Source: Pontibacter populi
Lineage (GTDB): Bacteria > Bacteroidota > Bacteroidia > Cytophagales > Hymenobacteraceae
Reading direction: 5' to 3'
Assembly (NCBI RefSeq): GCF_019336435.1
Contig: NZ_JAHWXQ010000004.1
Span: forward strand, 248,001 to 312,000
DNA: 64,000 nt
Positions 47,094 to 55,830 of this stretch are shown here, piece after piece. The notes under the pieces are model-generated. The model made no database searches, was not told the DNA's origin, and saw nothing but the letters and a program-made list of their open reading frames with translations. The stretch's first letter is position 1; each line of letters starts with the position of its first letter. A program made the position numbers and the translations under genes.

Positions 47094-47313
47094 GAGCAAC
47101 TATAGTTTTGCACATTTTCTTACGCACTTATAGTTGATCAGTTAATCTCAAATCTGCTTCTTTGCCTTAAAACATTTGCTCATAGCCTGTAACTATAGTT
47201 TATAATGCGATCTGCGCCCACACCAGTCTTGAACTTTTAATACAACTATTTGCAGATTTGTACGCTATATGCTTTAGGCATTTTGGCAGGATTGCTTCAC
47301 GAACAGACTTTGT

Positions 47314-48006
47314 ATGCAGATAAAATTTTTAGGAACCGGCGGCGCATTTGATGTAAATTACCTGAACTCGGCAGCATTGCTTAAGTTCAGAGAGAGGAAT
47401 ATTCTAATCGACTGCGGCTTTACTGTTTTCCCGGCATTAATCCATAAAAATCTGATAAACAGGGTAGAATATATTCTGCTCACACACCTGCACAACGACC
47501 ATATCGGAAGCCTGCCAACCTTACTGCTTTATAAAAGCATAATAGAGAAAAGCCCGCGCCCTGTTATTATTTACCCCTCCGAGCATCTGAAAAAACAACT
47601 GTATGCCATACTGGAGCCGCAGGTAAAAAACCCTGACAAGTACGCTAAGTTTGTGCCACTGGATCAATTTAAAGGCATAACCGCCATCGACACTTTTGGC
47701 CAGCACTCCGAAGGCATGCAAACCTATGCATATGTGTTTGATGAGGACGAAGACCGCATTGCTTATTCGGGAGATTTAGGAAAACCAGAAACACTTTTTG
47801 AAAGGCTGGATAAACTTCCTCCGCTACGCACCTGCGTGTTTCATGAGCTAACATTTAACGCCGAAAATACTGGGCACACCTACTATAAAAAGCTACTGCC
47901 TTACCTTAAAAACTACGATGTATTTGGTTACCACTGCGACCCTACACAAAGCCCATCAGACAACCCGATCCGGCTCGTGTTTTACCAACCAAACCTAATG
48001 GCCTAA
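47314..48006 (+). CDS. Metallo-beta-lactamase fold hydrolase (RNase Z-like)
   Basis: A 230-residue protein of the MBL fold. The metal motif THLHNDHIG gives three ligands, the HSEG/YSGDLG region gives the next His/Asp, and the last His lies in VFGYHCD. The N-terminus MQIKFLGTGGAFDVNYLNSA resembles the tRNase Z/ElaC and PhnP-like branches. It is shorter than RNase Z and lacks its flexible arm, so a phosphodiesterase or other hydrolase is as likely. No partner gene is evident. Confidence 0.85.
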   Translation: MQIKFLGTGGAFDVNYLNSAALLKFRERNILIDCGFTVFPALIHKNLINRVEYILLTHLHNDHIGSLPTLLLYKSIIEKSPRPVIIYPSEHLKKQLYAILEPQVKNPDKYAKFVPLDQFKGITAIDTFGQHSEGMQTYAYVFDEDEDRIAYSGDLGKPETLFERLDKLPPLRTCVFHELTFNAENTGHTYYKKLLPYLKNYDVFGYHCDPTQSPSDNPIRLVFYQPNLMA

Positions 48007-48029
48007 ACTATAGTTAGCTTATAGTTTGG

Positions 48030-49352
48030 TTACTTCAGTTCAGCTGCTTTTATTTCTTTCTGCCAAATCTCATCGCCTTTCGCGTTGTAGATGGTCACTT
48101 TAAAAGCACGGTCTGTTGCCGGCCCCGAAACGCTTACCAATCCAAAATTATGCTCACGCACCAGCGTGCCCGGTACGCGTAAGGTATTCCGCTCATTCTT
48201 CGGGTCAGACACACCGGCGGTAAGTGGCGAAATAGTAAAGTCGTAAAGCGGGTAAGTGCCTTCACGTTCCAGTTTGGTTAGCTCCGTAAAGTGGCGGTCG
48301 CCATCCATAAATATCACCCCTTTGATTTTGGCTTTCGCGATAGCATCCAGCAGCTTCTGGCGCTCCTGCGGGTGATTGCTATAGTTCTCCTTCTCTTCGG
48401 CCGGGTTCAGCACCTGCCCACCTACACAAATCACTTTAAACGTTGCCGAGCTGCTGTGCAATGCATCAATCAGCCAGTTAAGCTGCTCTTCGCCCAGGTA
48501 AGCCTTGTCGGTAGTCCGGGAATTCGGGCTTTTAAACCAGCGGTCGTCCGTCAGGAAAAACTGCACATCGTTCCACTGAAAGGTCCCGGTTATACCTTCA
48601 TTCTCGAAAATATAGTTCGGGTTAGCCCAGAAAGTTTTAAAAGCATCCAGTGTCAGGTTTTTACCCCAGAAGCTGCGGTCAGAATTATTCGGGCCATAGT
48701 CGTGGTCGTCCCAGATGGCATAGTTGTGCATGGAGCCCAGCAGTGGCTGCAGCTCAGGTACAGAGCGCGTATGTGTGTAACGGTATTGAATGCCCGTTTT
48801 AGTGTTCCAGTCCGGCTCGCGCAGGTAGGTATTATCGCCAATCCAGAGCATAAAGTCCGGCTTCTTCTGGTGTATCGATGTCAGGATCTCGAAACTGGTA
48901 CTGCCGTATGGTTTTCCGGGACGGTCGTATGGTGTATCGTTCACATAAAAACAGCTGCCCACAGCAAAGGTAAAATCAGGAGCATCTTTGCGGTGTTGCC
49001 ATAGTTCCTGAGTCTTAAACTCGAGCGGGTAGTTACGTTTTACCTTTTTGTTGTTGATGTATAGTTCGTAACTATAGTTTTTGCCCGGTTCTACTTTATC
49101 AGCTACCAGGTGCGTGGCGTTTGCATTGTCAGCTATCGTCTTAACTTCAGATGTGGTGTAAACTTCGCCCGGTTTATCTTTAGCCCAGTACTTTATCTTT
49201 ACTTTTGCCGGCGCTTTGGTTTGTACCCATAGTTTAACTTCGCGCATATCGGAGTAACCCACCATCGGGCCAGCCTGCAAATATTTTTCCTGGGCTACAG
49301 CGGTAAGGCTCCAGCACACAAAGTAAAGCACTGCCAGTAATCGTAATCTCAT
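48030..49352 (-). CDS. PhoD-like alkaline phosphatase/phosphodiesterase
   Basis: The 440-residue protein is secreted: MRLRLLAVLYFVCWSLTAVAQ is a clean signal peptide, so this Met is chosen over one at 49421. A PhoD N-terminal beta domain precedes the metallophosphatase domain with VGSCFYVND, WIGDNTYLR, IWDDHDYGPNNSD and MDGDRHFTE, the metal-binding set of the calcineurin-like PhoD family. It should release phosphate from esters in the periplasm. A TATCTTTG box lies at 49399-49406 on this strand. No phosphate regulator box can be called. Confidence 0.9.
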   Translation of the reverse strand: MRLRLLAVLYFVCWSLTAVAQEKYLQAGPMVGYSDMREVKLWVQTKAPAKVKIKYWAKDKPGEVYTTSEVKTIADNANATHLVADKVEPGKNYSYELYINNKKVKRNYPLEFKTQELWQHRKDAPDFTFAVGSCFYVNDTPYDRPGKPYGSTSFEILTSIHQKKPDFMLWIGDNTYLREPDWNTKTGIQYRYTHTRSVPELQPLLGSMHNYAIWDDHDYGPNNSDRSFWGKNLTLDAFKTFWANPNYIFENEGITGTFQWNDVQFFLTDDRWFKSPNSRTTDKAYLGEEQLNWLIDALHSSSATFKVICVGGQVLNPAEEKENYSNHPQERQKLLDAIAKAKIKGVIFMDGDRHFTELTKLEREGTYPLYDFTISPLTAGVSDPKNERNTLRVPGTLVREHNFGLVSVSGPATDRAFKVTIYNAKGDEIWQKEIKAAELK

Positions 49353-49477
49353 AGTTCGGACGTTTAGAGCAACTATAGTTTGCCTGTAAGTTAATACCCA
49401 AAGATACGCGCCGTGCATCAATTTTGTAAAAACACAGGTATTAGTTTTAAATATAAAGCAGAGTCTTTAATTAAGCG

Positions 49478-50119
49478 ATGACCATAACTACCAGGCAAAC
49501 TATCGTTCAAAAGCCTTTCCGGAGGCAGCCGCTGCACATGGCATACATAAGTATGTTCCTGCTTTTCTGGCTTTACTCTGCCCTCTCCACTCCTGATCTT
49601 ACCAACTGGCTTACCGAGAATATTCTTACTTTATCGTTGCTGATTTTCCTGGTGGCTTTCTATAATATTTTCCGGTTTTCAGATACCAGCTATAGTTTGA
49701 TATTCCTGTTTCTGCTGTTGCACGTATTTGGCAGCCAGTACCAGTACACCGAAAACCCGTTAGGAGAATGGCTTCAGCACCAGTTTAACCAGTCCCGCAA
49801 CAACTACGACCGCATGGTACACTTTGGATTTGGTTTGCTGCTCACTTACCCCATCCACGAAGTTTTGCTACGCGGTTTTAAACTGAATCGCTTTTTAAGT
49901 TACCTGCTACCAATAGAGTTAGTATTATCGTTAGGGGCGTTCTATGAGTTAATCGAGTGGGCTGTTGCTGATTTGCTTTACCACGGCACAGAACAAGGCA
50001 TGGATTTCCTGGGGATGCAAGGCGATATCTGGGATGCACAGAAAGATATTGGGTTAGGTTTCTTAGGAAGTATTGTTGCGATCAGTGTTACGGTACTGGT
50101 TCGTAAGGTTAGAAAATAG
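49478..50119 (+). CDS. DUF2238-like inner membrane protein
   Basis: A 213-residue protein with about five to six membrane helices. The conserved stretches NNYDRMVHFGFGLLLTYPIHE, FYELIEWAVADLLY and MDFLGMQGDIWDAQKDIGLGF match DUF2238 (YjdF) proteins. These have Asp/His/Glu clusters at the membrane face, but no established reaction is known to me. It is monocistronic and followed by the largest repeat island in the window. Confidence 0.85.
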   Translation: MTITTRQTIVQKPFRRQPLHMAYISMFLLFWLYSALSTPDLTNWLTENILTLSLLIFLVAFYNIFRFSDTSYSLIFLFLLLHVFGSQYQYTENPLGEWLQHQFNQSRNNYDRMVHFGFGLLLTYPIHEVLLRGFKLNRFLSYLLPIELVLSLGAFYELIEWAVADLLYHGTEQGMDFLGMQGDIWDAQKDIGLGFLGSIVAISVTVLVRKVRK

Positions 50120-50206
50120 ATGTTTATCATCTCGAACTATAAAATCATGATTTGCTGACCTGGCAGTGTGCGTAGCTCCTGCTAGTGTCTGGGCTATAGT
50201 TCAATT

Positions 50207-51093
50207 TTGTTATTTCGAACATTCTTGAGACGCGAGTCGAAAAGAGCCAGCGCAGCTGTGAGAAATCTATCTCAGCTTATAGTTGAAGTCTTTTGCAATT
50301 CGAATCAAGTATTCGTTTCATAACTGCTTATAATCCTGGGAGCTCTACAAACCTACAGTTTTATAGTTAGCTTTGGTGCCCTCACGGCCGGGAGGCCCCG
50401 TCTTTGGGCATCGCGCGGTGTACATTTGCTTTGCTCCTGCGTCGCAATGCTTTCAGCACCGCAAATCTACAAGGCGCTCAACCCAAAGACTGTGATCAGT
50501 TCGATAGCAGAAACTATAGTTTAAGTAGCTGCTATAGTTGCATTGCTTTATCGGGGCGATAGTTCCGTAGGGACAGATAAACCTGTCCTGCTCGTGGTGT
50601 GTAACTATCGCAAACCCAGATTTCTCCTTCGTCGAAATGACAATTAGAGTAGTAGTAGATATGTCCCCCTTTGAAGGGGGAAAGGGGGATGACAAACGGA
50701 AACTATAGAACTATAGTTCAAGCTATAGTAATAGCATAGATTCCCCTCTCGGGAGGGGCAGGGGTGGGTTGATACCGCAACTATGAATTATAACTCCAAC
50801 TATAGCGGTAGCCTAAAGCTCCCTGCCTAAGATAAGGAGGGGATAAAGGGGTGGTTGGACTTCGCCAACTATAAAACTATAGCCAAAGCTACTACTCTTG
50901 CCTGCCCCCTGCCGGGCCAGTTGAGTTACAAACTCAACCCCATAGTTAGACACGGGTTGCAAACCCGCGCCAGCGGAGAAGAAGGGCCTATAGAACTATA
51001 TCAAAATCCCAATCCTGGAAACCCTTCAATCCAGAAAATCCTGATTCAGACAAAACTCCCTCTCCTTTTTTAGGAGAGGGCCAGGGTGAGGTA
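50207..51093 (+). repeat. Composite repeat island 5 (E1-A-D-E2-C1-B-C2-F-G)
   Basis: The most complete copy. E1 50207-50277 (with extra insert), A 50301-50495, D 50571-50588, E2 50616-50642, C1 50662-50691, linker 50700-50736, B 50739-50770, C2 50816-50858, F 50919-50977 (GAGTTACAAACTC and CGGGTTGCAAACCCG palindromes), G 51057-51093 (CCCTCTCCT with AGGAGAGGG). It lies between the DUF2238 gene and a small lipoprotein gene that converge. Confidence 0.85.
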
Positions 51094-51130
51094 AAACCTC
51101 CAAATCCTGATTCACACAAAACGGCAACAA

Positions 51131-51158
51131 AAAAGGAGAAGCTTGTGCTTCTCCTTTT
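51131..51158 (-). terminator. Terminator of the small lipoprotein gene
   Basis: Perfect 12-bp stem AAAAGGAGAAGC with GCTTCTCCTTTT around TTGT, with a T-run on the minus strand. It lies 23 bp after the stop of the 43-residue gene. Confidence 0.9.
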
Positions 51159-51181
51159 CCCAACTACTATTTGGTAGCTGA

Positions 51182-51313
51182 TTACTTAACAACCGGATGA
51201 GCAACCAGCGCTTGCTGGCTAAGTTGTTTGTTGCTTTGGCTCATGCGCTCACAGGCACTGAACACAAGCGAAATGGCCGCACTCAGAAAAGCCATTTTTA
51301 AGTATAGTCTCAT
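51182..51313 (-). CDS. 43-residue predicted lipoprotein
   Basis: The frame reads MRLYLKMAFLSAAISLVFSA and then Cys-21, followed by 22 mostly polar residues ending HPVVK. The first 20 residues are a textbook signal sequence, and FSAC is a lipobox, so the mature peptide would be a lipid-anchored 23-mer rich in Gln, Ser and Asn. A perfect terminator follows directly, and the OmpA terminator lies upstream, so it is its own unit. Size and form resemble entericidin-like or other tiny lipoproteins, but there is no sequence evidence for that function. Composition of the first half is typical of real signal peptides, which argues against a chance frame. Confidence 0.7.
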   Translation of the reverse strand: MRLYLKMAFLSAAISLVFSACERMSQSNKQLSQQALVAHPVVK

Positions 51314-51356
51314 AAAAAATTACTGAAAATAAGGGGAAACGGGTGGCGAAAAAAAC

Positions 51357-51378
51357 AGCCGCACCTGAAAGTGCGGCT
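51357..51378 (-). terminator. Terminator of the OmpA-like gene 1
   Basis: Perfect 8-bp stem AGCCGCAC with GTGCGGCT around CTGAAA, followed by a run of T on the minus strand. Confidence 0.85.
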
Positions 51379-51413
51379 GAAAAAATCACCAAAATTACAC
51401 TTTAATCAAACTA

Positions 51414-52127
51414 TTATAGTTCGCCACGCTCAGCGGCTTTCTTCATTTTCTCGTTTGCGAAAATGGCAATCTCTACACGGCGGTTCTGCTGGCGACCTGC
51501 TGCAGTGCTGTTATCAGCAATTGGCTGGTCAAAGGCATATCCCTGGGTTGTCATACGGTTGCGGCTTACACCCTGGCCGGATAAATAGCTGGCTACAGAC
51601 TCGGCACGACGTTCAGATAAACGCTGATTCAGATCACGTGTACCAGTGTTATCCGTATGGCCTTCAATCAGGATGTTAGTATCTTCGTACTTTTTAAGGG
51701 TAGCAGCCAGTTGCGAAATCTCTGTTTGTGCATTAGACTGTAACGCATCCGAGTTAGTCGCAAACAGGATACCAGAGTTAAACGTGATCTTGATACCTTC
51801 ACCAACGCGCTCAACTTTAGCATTTTCAAGGTCTCTCTGCAACTCAGCGGCTTGCTTGTCCATGTGGCGTCCAATAAGTGCACCTGTTGTACCACCTACC
51901 GCAGCACCAATAATAGCGCCTGCTGCAGTGTTACCGGTAGCTCTACCAATTACACCACCAACTACGGCACCACCAGCGGCACCAATAATACCGCCTTTAG
52001 CGGTTTTGTTCATTCCTTTTTTTTCAGTAGTTGTTGTTCCGCTTGTGCTGCCTGTTTTACTGGCACATGACGAAAACAATAAACTAAAAATCACCAAAAT
52101 GGATAAATAAATTCTGATACTTTTCAT
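51414..52127 (-). CDS. OmpA-family lipoprotein with glycine zipper (copy 1)
   Basis: A 237-residue lipoprotein: the signal ends in LLFSSC. Residues about 45-90 form a glycine zipper (GGIIGAAGGAVVGGVIGRATG, then AAGAIIGAAVGGTTGALIG) that probably inserts in a membrane. The last 110 residues are a peptidoglycan-binding OmpA domain (ILIEGHTDNTG, LNQRLSERRAESVASYL, NRRVEIAI). It should tether the outer membrane to the wall. It is a close paralogue of the next gene (52438-53181). A Met two codons upstream (52133) is an alternative start. Confidence 0.92.
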   Translation of the reverse strand: MKSIRIYLSILVIFSLLFSSCASKTGSTSGTTTTEKKGMNKTAKGGIIGAAGGAVVGGVIGRATGNTAAGAIIGAAVGGTTGALIGRHMDKQAAELQRDLENAKVERVGEGIKITFNSGILFATNSDALQSNAQTEISQLAATLKKYEDTNILIEGHTDNTGTRDLNQRLSERRAESVASYLSGQGVSRNRMTTQGYAFDQPIADNSTAAGRQQNRRVEIAIFANEKMKKAAERGEL

Positions 52128-52378
52128 ATGCATTTGTGTTTAATTCTACATTAGCGAATCGTTAGATTCTGAGGTTCATACTTCATATTTTCAAAAATGT
52201 TCGGGTTTTGCACCCGCTTTCTGCGCTTTCAACAATGCTCAGCCCTGGCACCTATCACCTATCCCACTGAGGCTGACTACTTTATATAGCTTATATAGTA
52301 TACTCTAACGGCTAAAATATTTCACAGGTTTTTTAAAAAGCGTAACATTAGTTATACGCGTGCCCGGAGATCTAACTA

Positions 52379-52413
52379 AAAAGCGCCTGCCAACCGAAGC
52401 TGACAGGCGCTTT
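52379..52413 (-). terminator. Terminator of the OmpA-like gene 2
   Basis: 10-bp stem AAAGCGCCTG with CAGGCGCTTT, extended by CA/TG, with a T-run on the minus strand. The rest of the 304-bp gap to copy 1 (52134-52378) has no other feature that I can support. Confidence 0.85.
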
Positions 52414-52437
52414 AAAAGCTAACTATAGTTTATAGTG

Positions 52438-53181
52438 TTACTTTATCTGACCGCTCTCAGCAGCTTTTTTCATTTCTTCGTTCGCGATGATAATGATCTC
52501 TACACGACGGTTCTGGCTACGGCCTGCAACTGTACTGTTGTCAGCGATCGGCTGATCGTAGCTATATCCTTTGGCCTGTAAACGCGATCCGTCAACACCT
52601 ACGCTTTTAGCATAGTTTAACACAGACTGCGCACGACGCTCAGATAACTTCTGGTTCAGTTCGTAGCTACCGGTATTGTCAGTGTGGCCTTCAATAATCA
52701 CGTTAGTGCCTTCGTACTCTTTTAAAGTCTGGGCAAGTTTAGCAATGTCCTGCTTGGCAGATGCGCTCAGCTCGGCAGAGTTAGTTGCGAACAGGATACC
52801 AGAATCGAAATTGATACGGATAGCCTCACCTACACGCTCTACGTTTGCATTTTCCATGCTCTTCTCAAGCTCTTCAGCCTGCTTGTCCATACGGCGGCCA
52901 ATAACGGCACCTGTAGCACCACCTACCGCAGCACCAATAATAGCACCGGCAGCAGTGTTACCCATTTTGTTACCGATAACGCCACCAATAACAGCACCAG
53001 AGCCAGCACCTATAATACCGCCTTTGGTAGTTTTATTCATTCCTTTTTTTTCTGTAGTACCTGTTTGCGAGGTTTCTGTAGTTGTACCTGAGTTATCAGC
53101 TGTCGGACGTGTGCTCTGGCAAGACGTGAACAGCATAGCTGCAGCTAGAAACGAGGTTAATGATAATTTTAAAGCTTTCAT
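52438..53181 (-). CDS. OmpA-family lipoprotein with glycine zipper (copy 2)
   Basis: A 247-residue lipoprotein with signal and lipobox LFTSC, the same glycine zipper (GGIIGAGSGAVIGGVIG, AAGAIIGAAVGGATGAVIG) and the same OmpA C-terminal domain (VIIEGHTDNTGS, LNQKLSERRAQSVLNYAKS, NRRVEIIIIAN) as copy 1. The two genes are tandem, in the same direction, each with its own terminator, so they are a duplication under separate control. Divergence is greatest in the Thr-rich linker after the lipid anchor. Confidence 0.92.
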   Translation of the reverse strand: MKALKLSLTSFLAAAMLFTSCQSTRPTADNSGTTTETSQTGTTEKKGMNKTTKGGIIGAGSGAVIGGVIGNKMGNTAAGAIIGAAVGGATGAVIGRRMDKQAEELEKSMENANVERVGEAIRINFDSGILFATNSAELSASAKQDIAKLAQTLKEYEGTNVIIEGHTDNTGSYELNQKLSERRAQSVLNYAKSVGVDGSRLQAKGYSYDQPIADNSTVAGRSQNRRVEIIIIANEEMKKAAESGQIK

Positions 53182-53387
53182 GTTTCTTAAAATTGGTAAA
53201 GATTAGGTTTACGGTAACTGTACTGTTTATGATAAATTATTTAATTGGCTTTCGCTGCAAAGGCTTATTGCAATTCGAGTGCCAGCTTTACACAAACGAT
53301 CAAATCCTTAAAACTATACAAGCAATCACAAAAAAATATTTAGTTTTTAGAATATATAAATCTCACATTACCACTATTGTCAATAAA

Positions 53388-53419
53388 AAAGCCTGCCATT
53401 ACAATAAATGGCAGGCTTT
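53388..53419 (-). terminator. Terminator of accD
   Basis: Perfect 13-bp stem AAAGCCTGCCATT with AATGGCAGGCTTT, followed by a T-run on the minus strand, 21 bp after the accD stop. Confidence 0.92.
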
Positions 53420-53440
53420 AAAACTTTATATTTTAAGCAC

Positions 53441-54340
53441 TTAAGATGCTTTGGTAGTTTTGCGTGTTTTAGCCGGAGCAGGGTTGGCTTCCTTCACATA
53501 AATCATGCTTAGCAGGTCTGTCAGTTGCTGCTTCAGCTCCTTACGGTCAACTATAAAATCAAGGAAACCGTGCTCCAGTACGAATTCTGCACTCTGGAAA
53601 CCTTTTGGCAGGTCTTTGCCTATAGTTTCTTTAATTACACGCGGACCGGCAAACCCGATAAGCGCACCCGGCTCAGCAATATTAAAATCGCCCAGCATGG
53701 CATAAGATGCTGTTACACCACCCGTAGTCGGGTCTGTCAGCATCGAAATATAAGGCAGGCCTTCTTCTGACAGCAACGCCAGTTTAGCAGATGTTTTAGC
53801 CATCTGCATCAGCGAGAAACCAGCTTCCATCATACGCGCACCACCAGATTTAGAAATCATCATAAACGGCGTGCGTGTTTTGCGAGCATGGTCAATAGCG
53901 CGGGCAATCTTCTCTCCTACCACCGATCCCATAGAACCACCAATAAAATTGAAGTCCATACAGGCAATCGTAATTTCCTGTCCGTTCATTTTGCCATACG
54001 CGCTGCGCACCGCATCTTTCAGACCAGTAGATTTTTGAGTGGCAACTATACGGTTCGGGTAAGGCTTGGAATCCACAAAGTCCAGCGGGTCGCCTGATGT
54101 CAGGTCCGTATCCAGTTCTGTAAATTCGTTGTTATCAAAAAGTATAGCAAAGTATTCTTTAGAACCGATGCGCTCGTGGTGATTACACTTAACGCAGGTA
54201 TTTAAGTTTTTTCGGTGCTCTGCCATGCTGGTTACAGCTTTGCAGCTAGGGCACTTATACCATAACCCGTCCGGTGTTTCTTTCTTCTCTTCAGTAGGAG
54301 TATGAATTCCTTTTTCTACTCTTTTAAACCAAGGCATCAT
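53441..54340 (-). CDS. accD: Acetyl-CoA carboxylase carboxyltransferase subunit beta
   Basis: The 299-residue AccD has the N-terminal four-Cys zinc ribbon ([18 protein letters not shown]) and the crotonase-fold carboxyltransferase domain ([46 protein letters not shown]). With AccA it transfers the carboxyl group from carboxybiotin to acetyl-CoA, the first step of fatty-acid synthesis. The start may be the second Met (54337). Its partner accA is not in the window. The aldolase gene lies upstream after 155 bp with its own terminator. Confidence 0.96.
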   Translation of the reverse strand: MMPWFKRVEKGIHTPTEEKKETPDGLWYKCPSCKAVTSMAEHRKNLNTCVKCNHHERIGSKEYFAILFDNNEFTELDTDLTSGDPLDFVDSKPYPNRIVATQKSTGLKDAVRSAYGKMNGQEITIACMDFNFIGGSMGSVVGEKIARAIDHARKTRTPFMMISKSGGARMMEAGFSLMQMAKTSAKLALLSEEGLPYISMLTDPTTGGVTASYAMLGDFNIAEPGALIGFAGPRVIKETIGKDLPKGFQSAEFVLEHGFLDFIVDRKELKQQLTDLLSMIYVKEANPAPAKTRKTTKAS

Positions 54341-54415
54341 AGTTTAAAGCGTGCACTGGGCACATAAAATGTGATAACTATACTTGCAGCCAACCGGCCG
54401 GCGTTTCAAAAAATA

Positions 54416-54460
54416 TGGCCTGCCTTTCAGGCTCCGGAGAGCTCAAAAAAAGGCAGGCCA
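54416..54460 (-). terminator. Terminator of the aldolase gene
   Basis: Perfect 12-bp stem TGGCCTGCCTTT with AAAGGCAGGCCA, but with a long 21-nt loop that holds GCTCCGGAGAGC. ATATTTTTTG follows on the minus strand. Confidence 0.8.
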
Positions 54461-54495
54461 CAAAAATATGTAATTATCAGCAGTTCTGCTACAAA

Positions 54496-55554
54496 TTACG
54501 CTAATGTAATCTCGTTGCTCAGGTATACGTCCTGGATAGCGTTCAGTAACTCCACGCCAACTTTCATATCCTTCTGGAATGCTTTACGACCTGAGATAAG
54601 GCCCATACCGCCCGCACGCTTGTTAATTACAGCTGTACGCACTGCATCTGCCAAGTCAGACTCACCCTTAGATTCGCCACCTGAGTTGATCAGACCGGCA
54701 CGGCCCATATAGCAGTTTGCTACCTGGTAACGCGCTAAATCAATCGGGTTGTCAGTAGTAAGTTTATCATACATCGCCTTATGCGACTTTGCAAAGTTGA
54801 TAGCCGTAAAGCCACCGTTGTTCTCAGGAAGCTTCTGCTTGATGATGTCGGCTTGTATTGTTACGCCAAGGTGGTTTGCCTGTGCAGTAATGTCGGCAGC
54901 TACGTGGTAATCTACACCATCTTTTTTGAAGGCGTTGTTACGCGCATAGCACCAAAGTATAGTTGCCATACCTAACTGGTGTGCTCTTTCAAAAGCCTCA
55001 GCTACTTCAATGATCTGGCGCGAAGACTCTTCTGAACCGAAATAGATAGTTGCTCCAACGGCTGCAGCACCTAAGTTCCAGGCCTCATCCACAGAACCGA
55101 ACATGATCTGGTCGAACTTGTTAGGGTAAGTCAGCAGCTCGTTGTGGTTGATCTTAACAATGAACGGAATTCTGTGTGCGTATTTTCTTGACATCATGGC
55201 TAGGTTACCGAATGTTGTGGCAACTGCGTTGCAACCACCTTCCATAGCCAGCTTAATGATGTTTTCAGGGTCAAAATAAATAGGGTTTGGTGCGAACGAT
55301 GCACCGGCAGTGTGCTCTATGCCCTGGTCAACCGGCAGGATAGACAGGTAACCTGTGCCACCTAAACGGCCATGGTCGAATAGTTGCTGTAAGCTGCGCA
55401 GCACCTGTGGGCTACGGTTAGACTGAGCAAAAATTCTGTCCACGAAGTCCGGGCCCGGCGCGTGCAGCTGCTCTTTAGAAATAGTTTTGCTTTCATACTG
55501 AAGTAGGTTTTCTCCTTCAGAACCAAGTAAAGAAACGATGTTATCGTAATTCAT
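54496..55554 (-). CDS. fbaB: Class I fructose-bisphosphate aldolase
   Basis: The 352-residue enzyme belongs to the DhnA/FbaB class I group. [14 protein letters not shown] is the conserved phosphate/active-site loop, [11 protein letters not shown] holds one Lys and [21 protein letters not shown] the C-terminal phosphate-binding loop. It should cleave fructose 1,6-bisphosphate through a Schiff-base Lys, not a metal. I start at [11 protein letters not shown]. An upstream Met (55629) would read through the promoter. The promoter ATTG-N18-TATATTTG lies at 55601-55630. Confidence 0.93.
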   Translation of the reverse strand: MNYDNIVSLLGSEGENLLQYESKTISKEQLHAPGPDFVDRIFAQSNRSPQVLRSLQQLFDHGRLGGTGYLSILPVDQGIEHTAGASFAPNPIYFDPENIIKLAMEGGCNAVATTFGNLAMMSRKYAHRIPFIVKINHNELLTYPNKFDQIMFGSVDEAWNLGAAAVGATIYFGSEESSRQIIEVAEAFERAHQLGMATILWCYARNNAFKKDGVDYHVAADITAQANHLGVTIQADIIKQKLPENNGGFTAINFAKSHKAMYDKLTTDNPIDLARYQVANCYMGRAGLINSGGESKGESDLADAVRTAVINKRAGGMGLISGRKAFQKDMKVGVELLNAIQDVYLSNEITLA

Positions 55555-55600
55555 TTTGTCTTTAATATTTTGTGATAGAGACACTTTAGATTTGGTGATA

Positions 55601-55630
55601 CAAATATAGCAAGGTATATATACTTTCAAT
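55601..55630 (-). promoter_or_regulatory. Promoter of fbaB
   Basis: On the minus strand ATTG, 18 bp, TATATTTG, one mismatch from TTTG-N18-TAnnTTTG, 46 bp before the chosen start. Confidence 0.65.
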
Positions 55631-55755
55631 ATTCTTTCGGACCGTAATCTGTTTCTGACAGTAAACTCCGGGATGAGAAACTTTTATAACACAGGAAAGC
55701 CCGACTGAACACCCAACACTTACTTGGTAAGCAGAAAAAGGTTACTATAAAAAAA

Positions 55756-55789
55756 ATCAGTGCCCGCTAAAATTTCAGCAGGCACTGAT
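55756..55789 (-). terminator. Terminator of the amidohydrolase pair
   Basis: 9-bp stem ATCAGTGCC with GGCACTGAT, strengthened by an inner GC pairing (GC-TAAAATTTCA-GC), followed by a T-run on the minus strand, 40 bp after the amidohydrolase stop. Confidence 0.85.
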
Positions 55790-55830
55790 CACAGTTAACT
55801 ATAGTTCCGAAATCTATAGTTGCAGACTTT

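Noticed and set aside
4121..51093. CRISPR array
   Set aside because: The islands contain repeated words, but not at regular spacing with unique spacers of equal length, and no cas genes are present.
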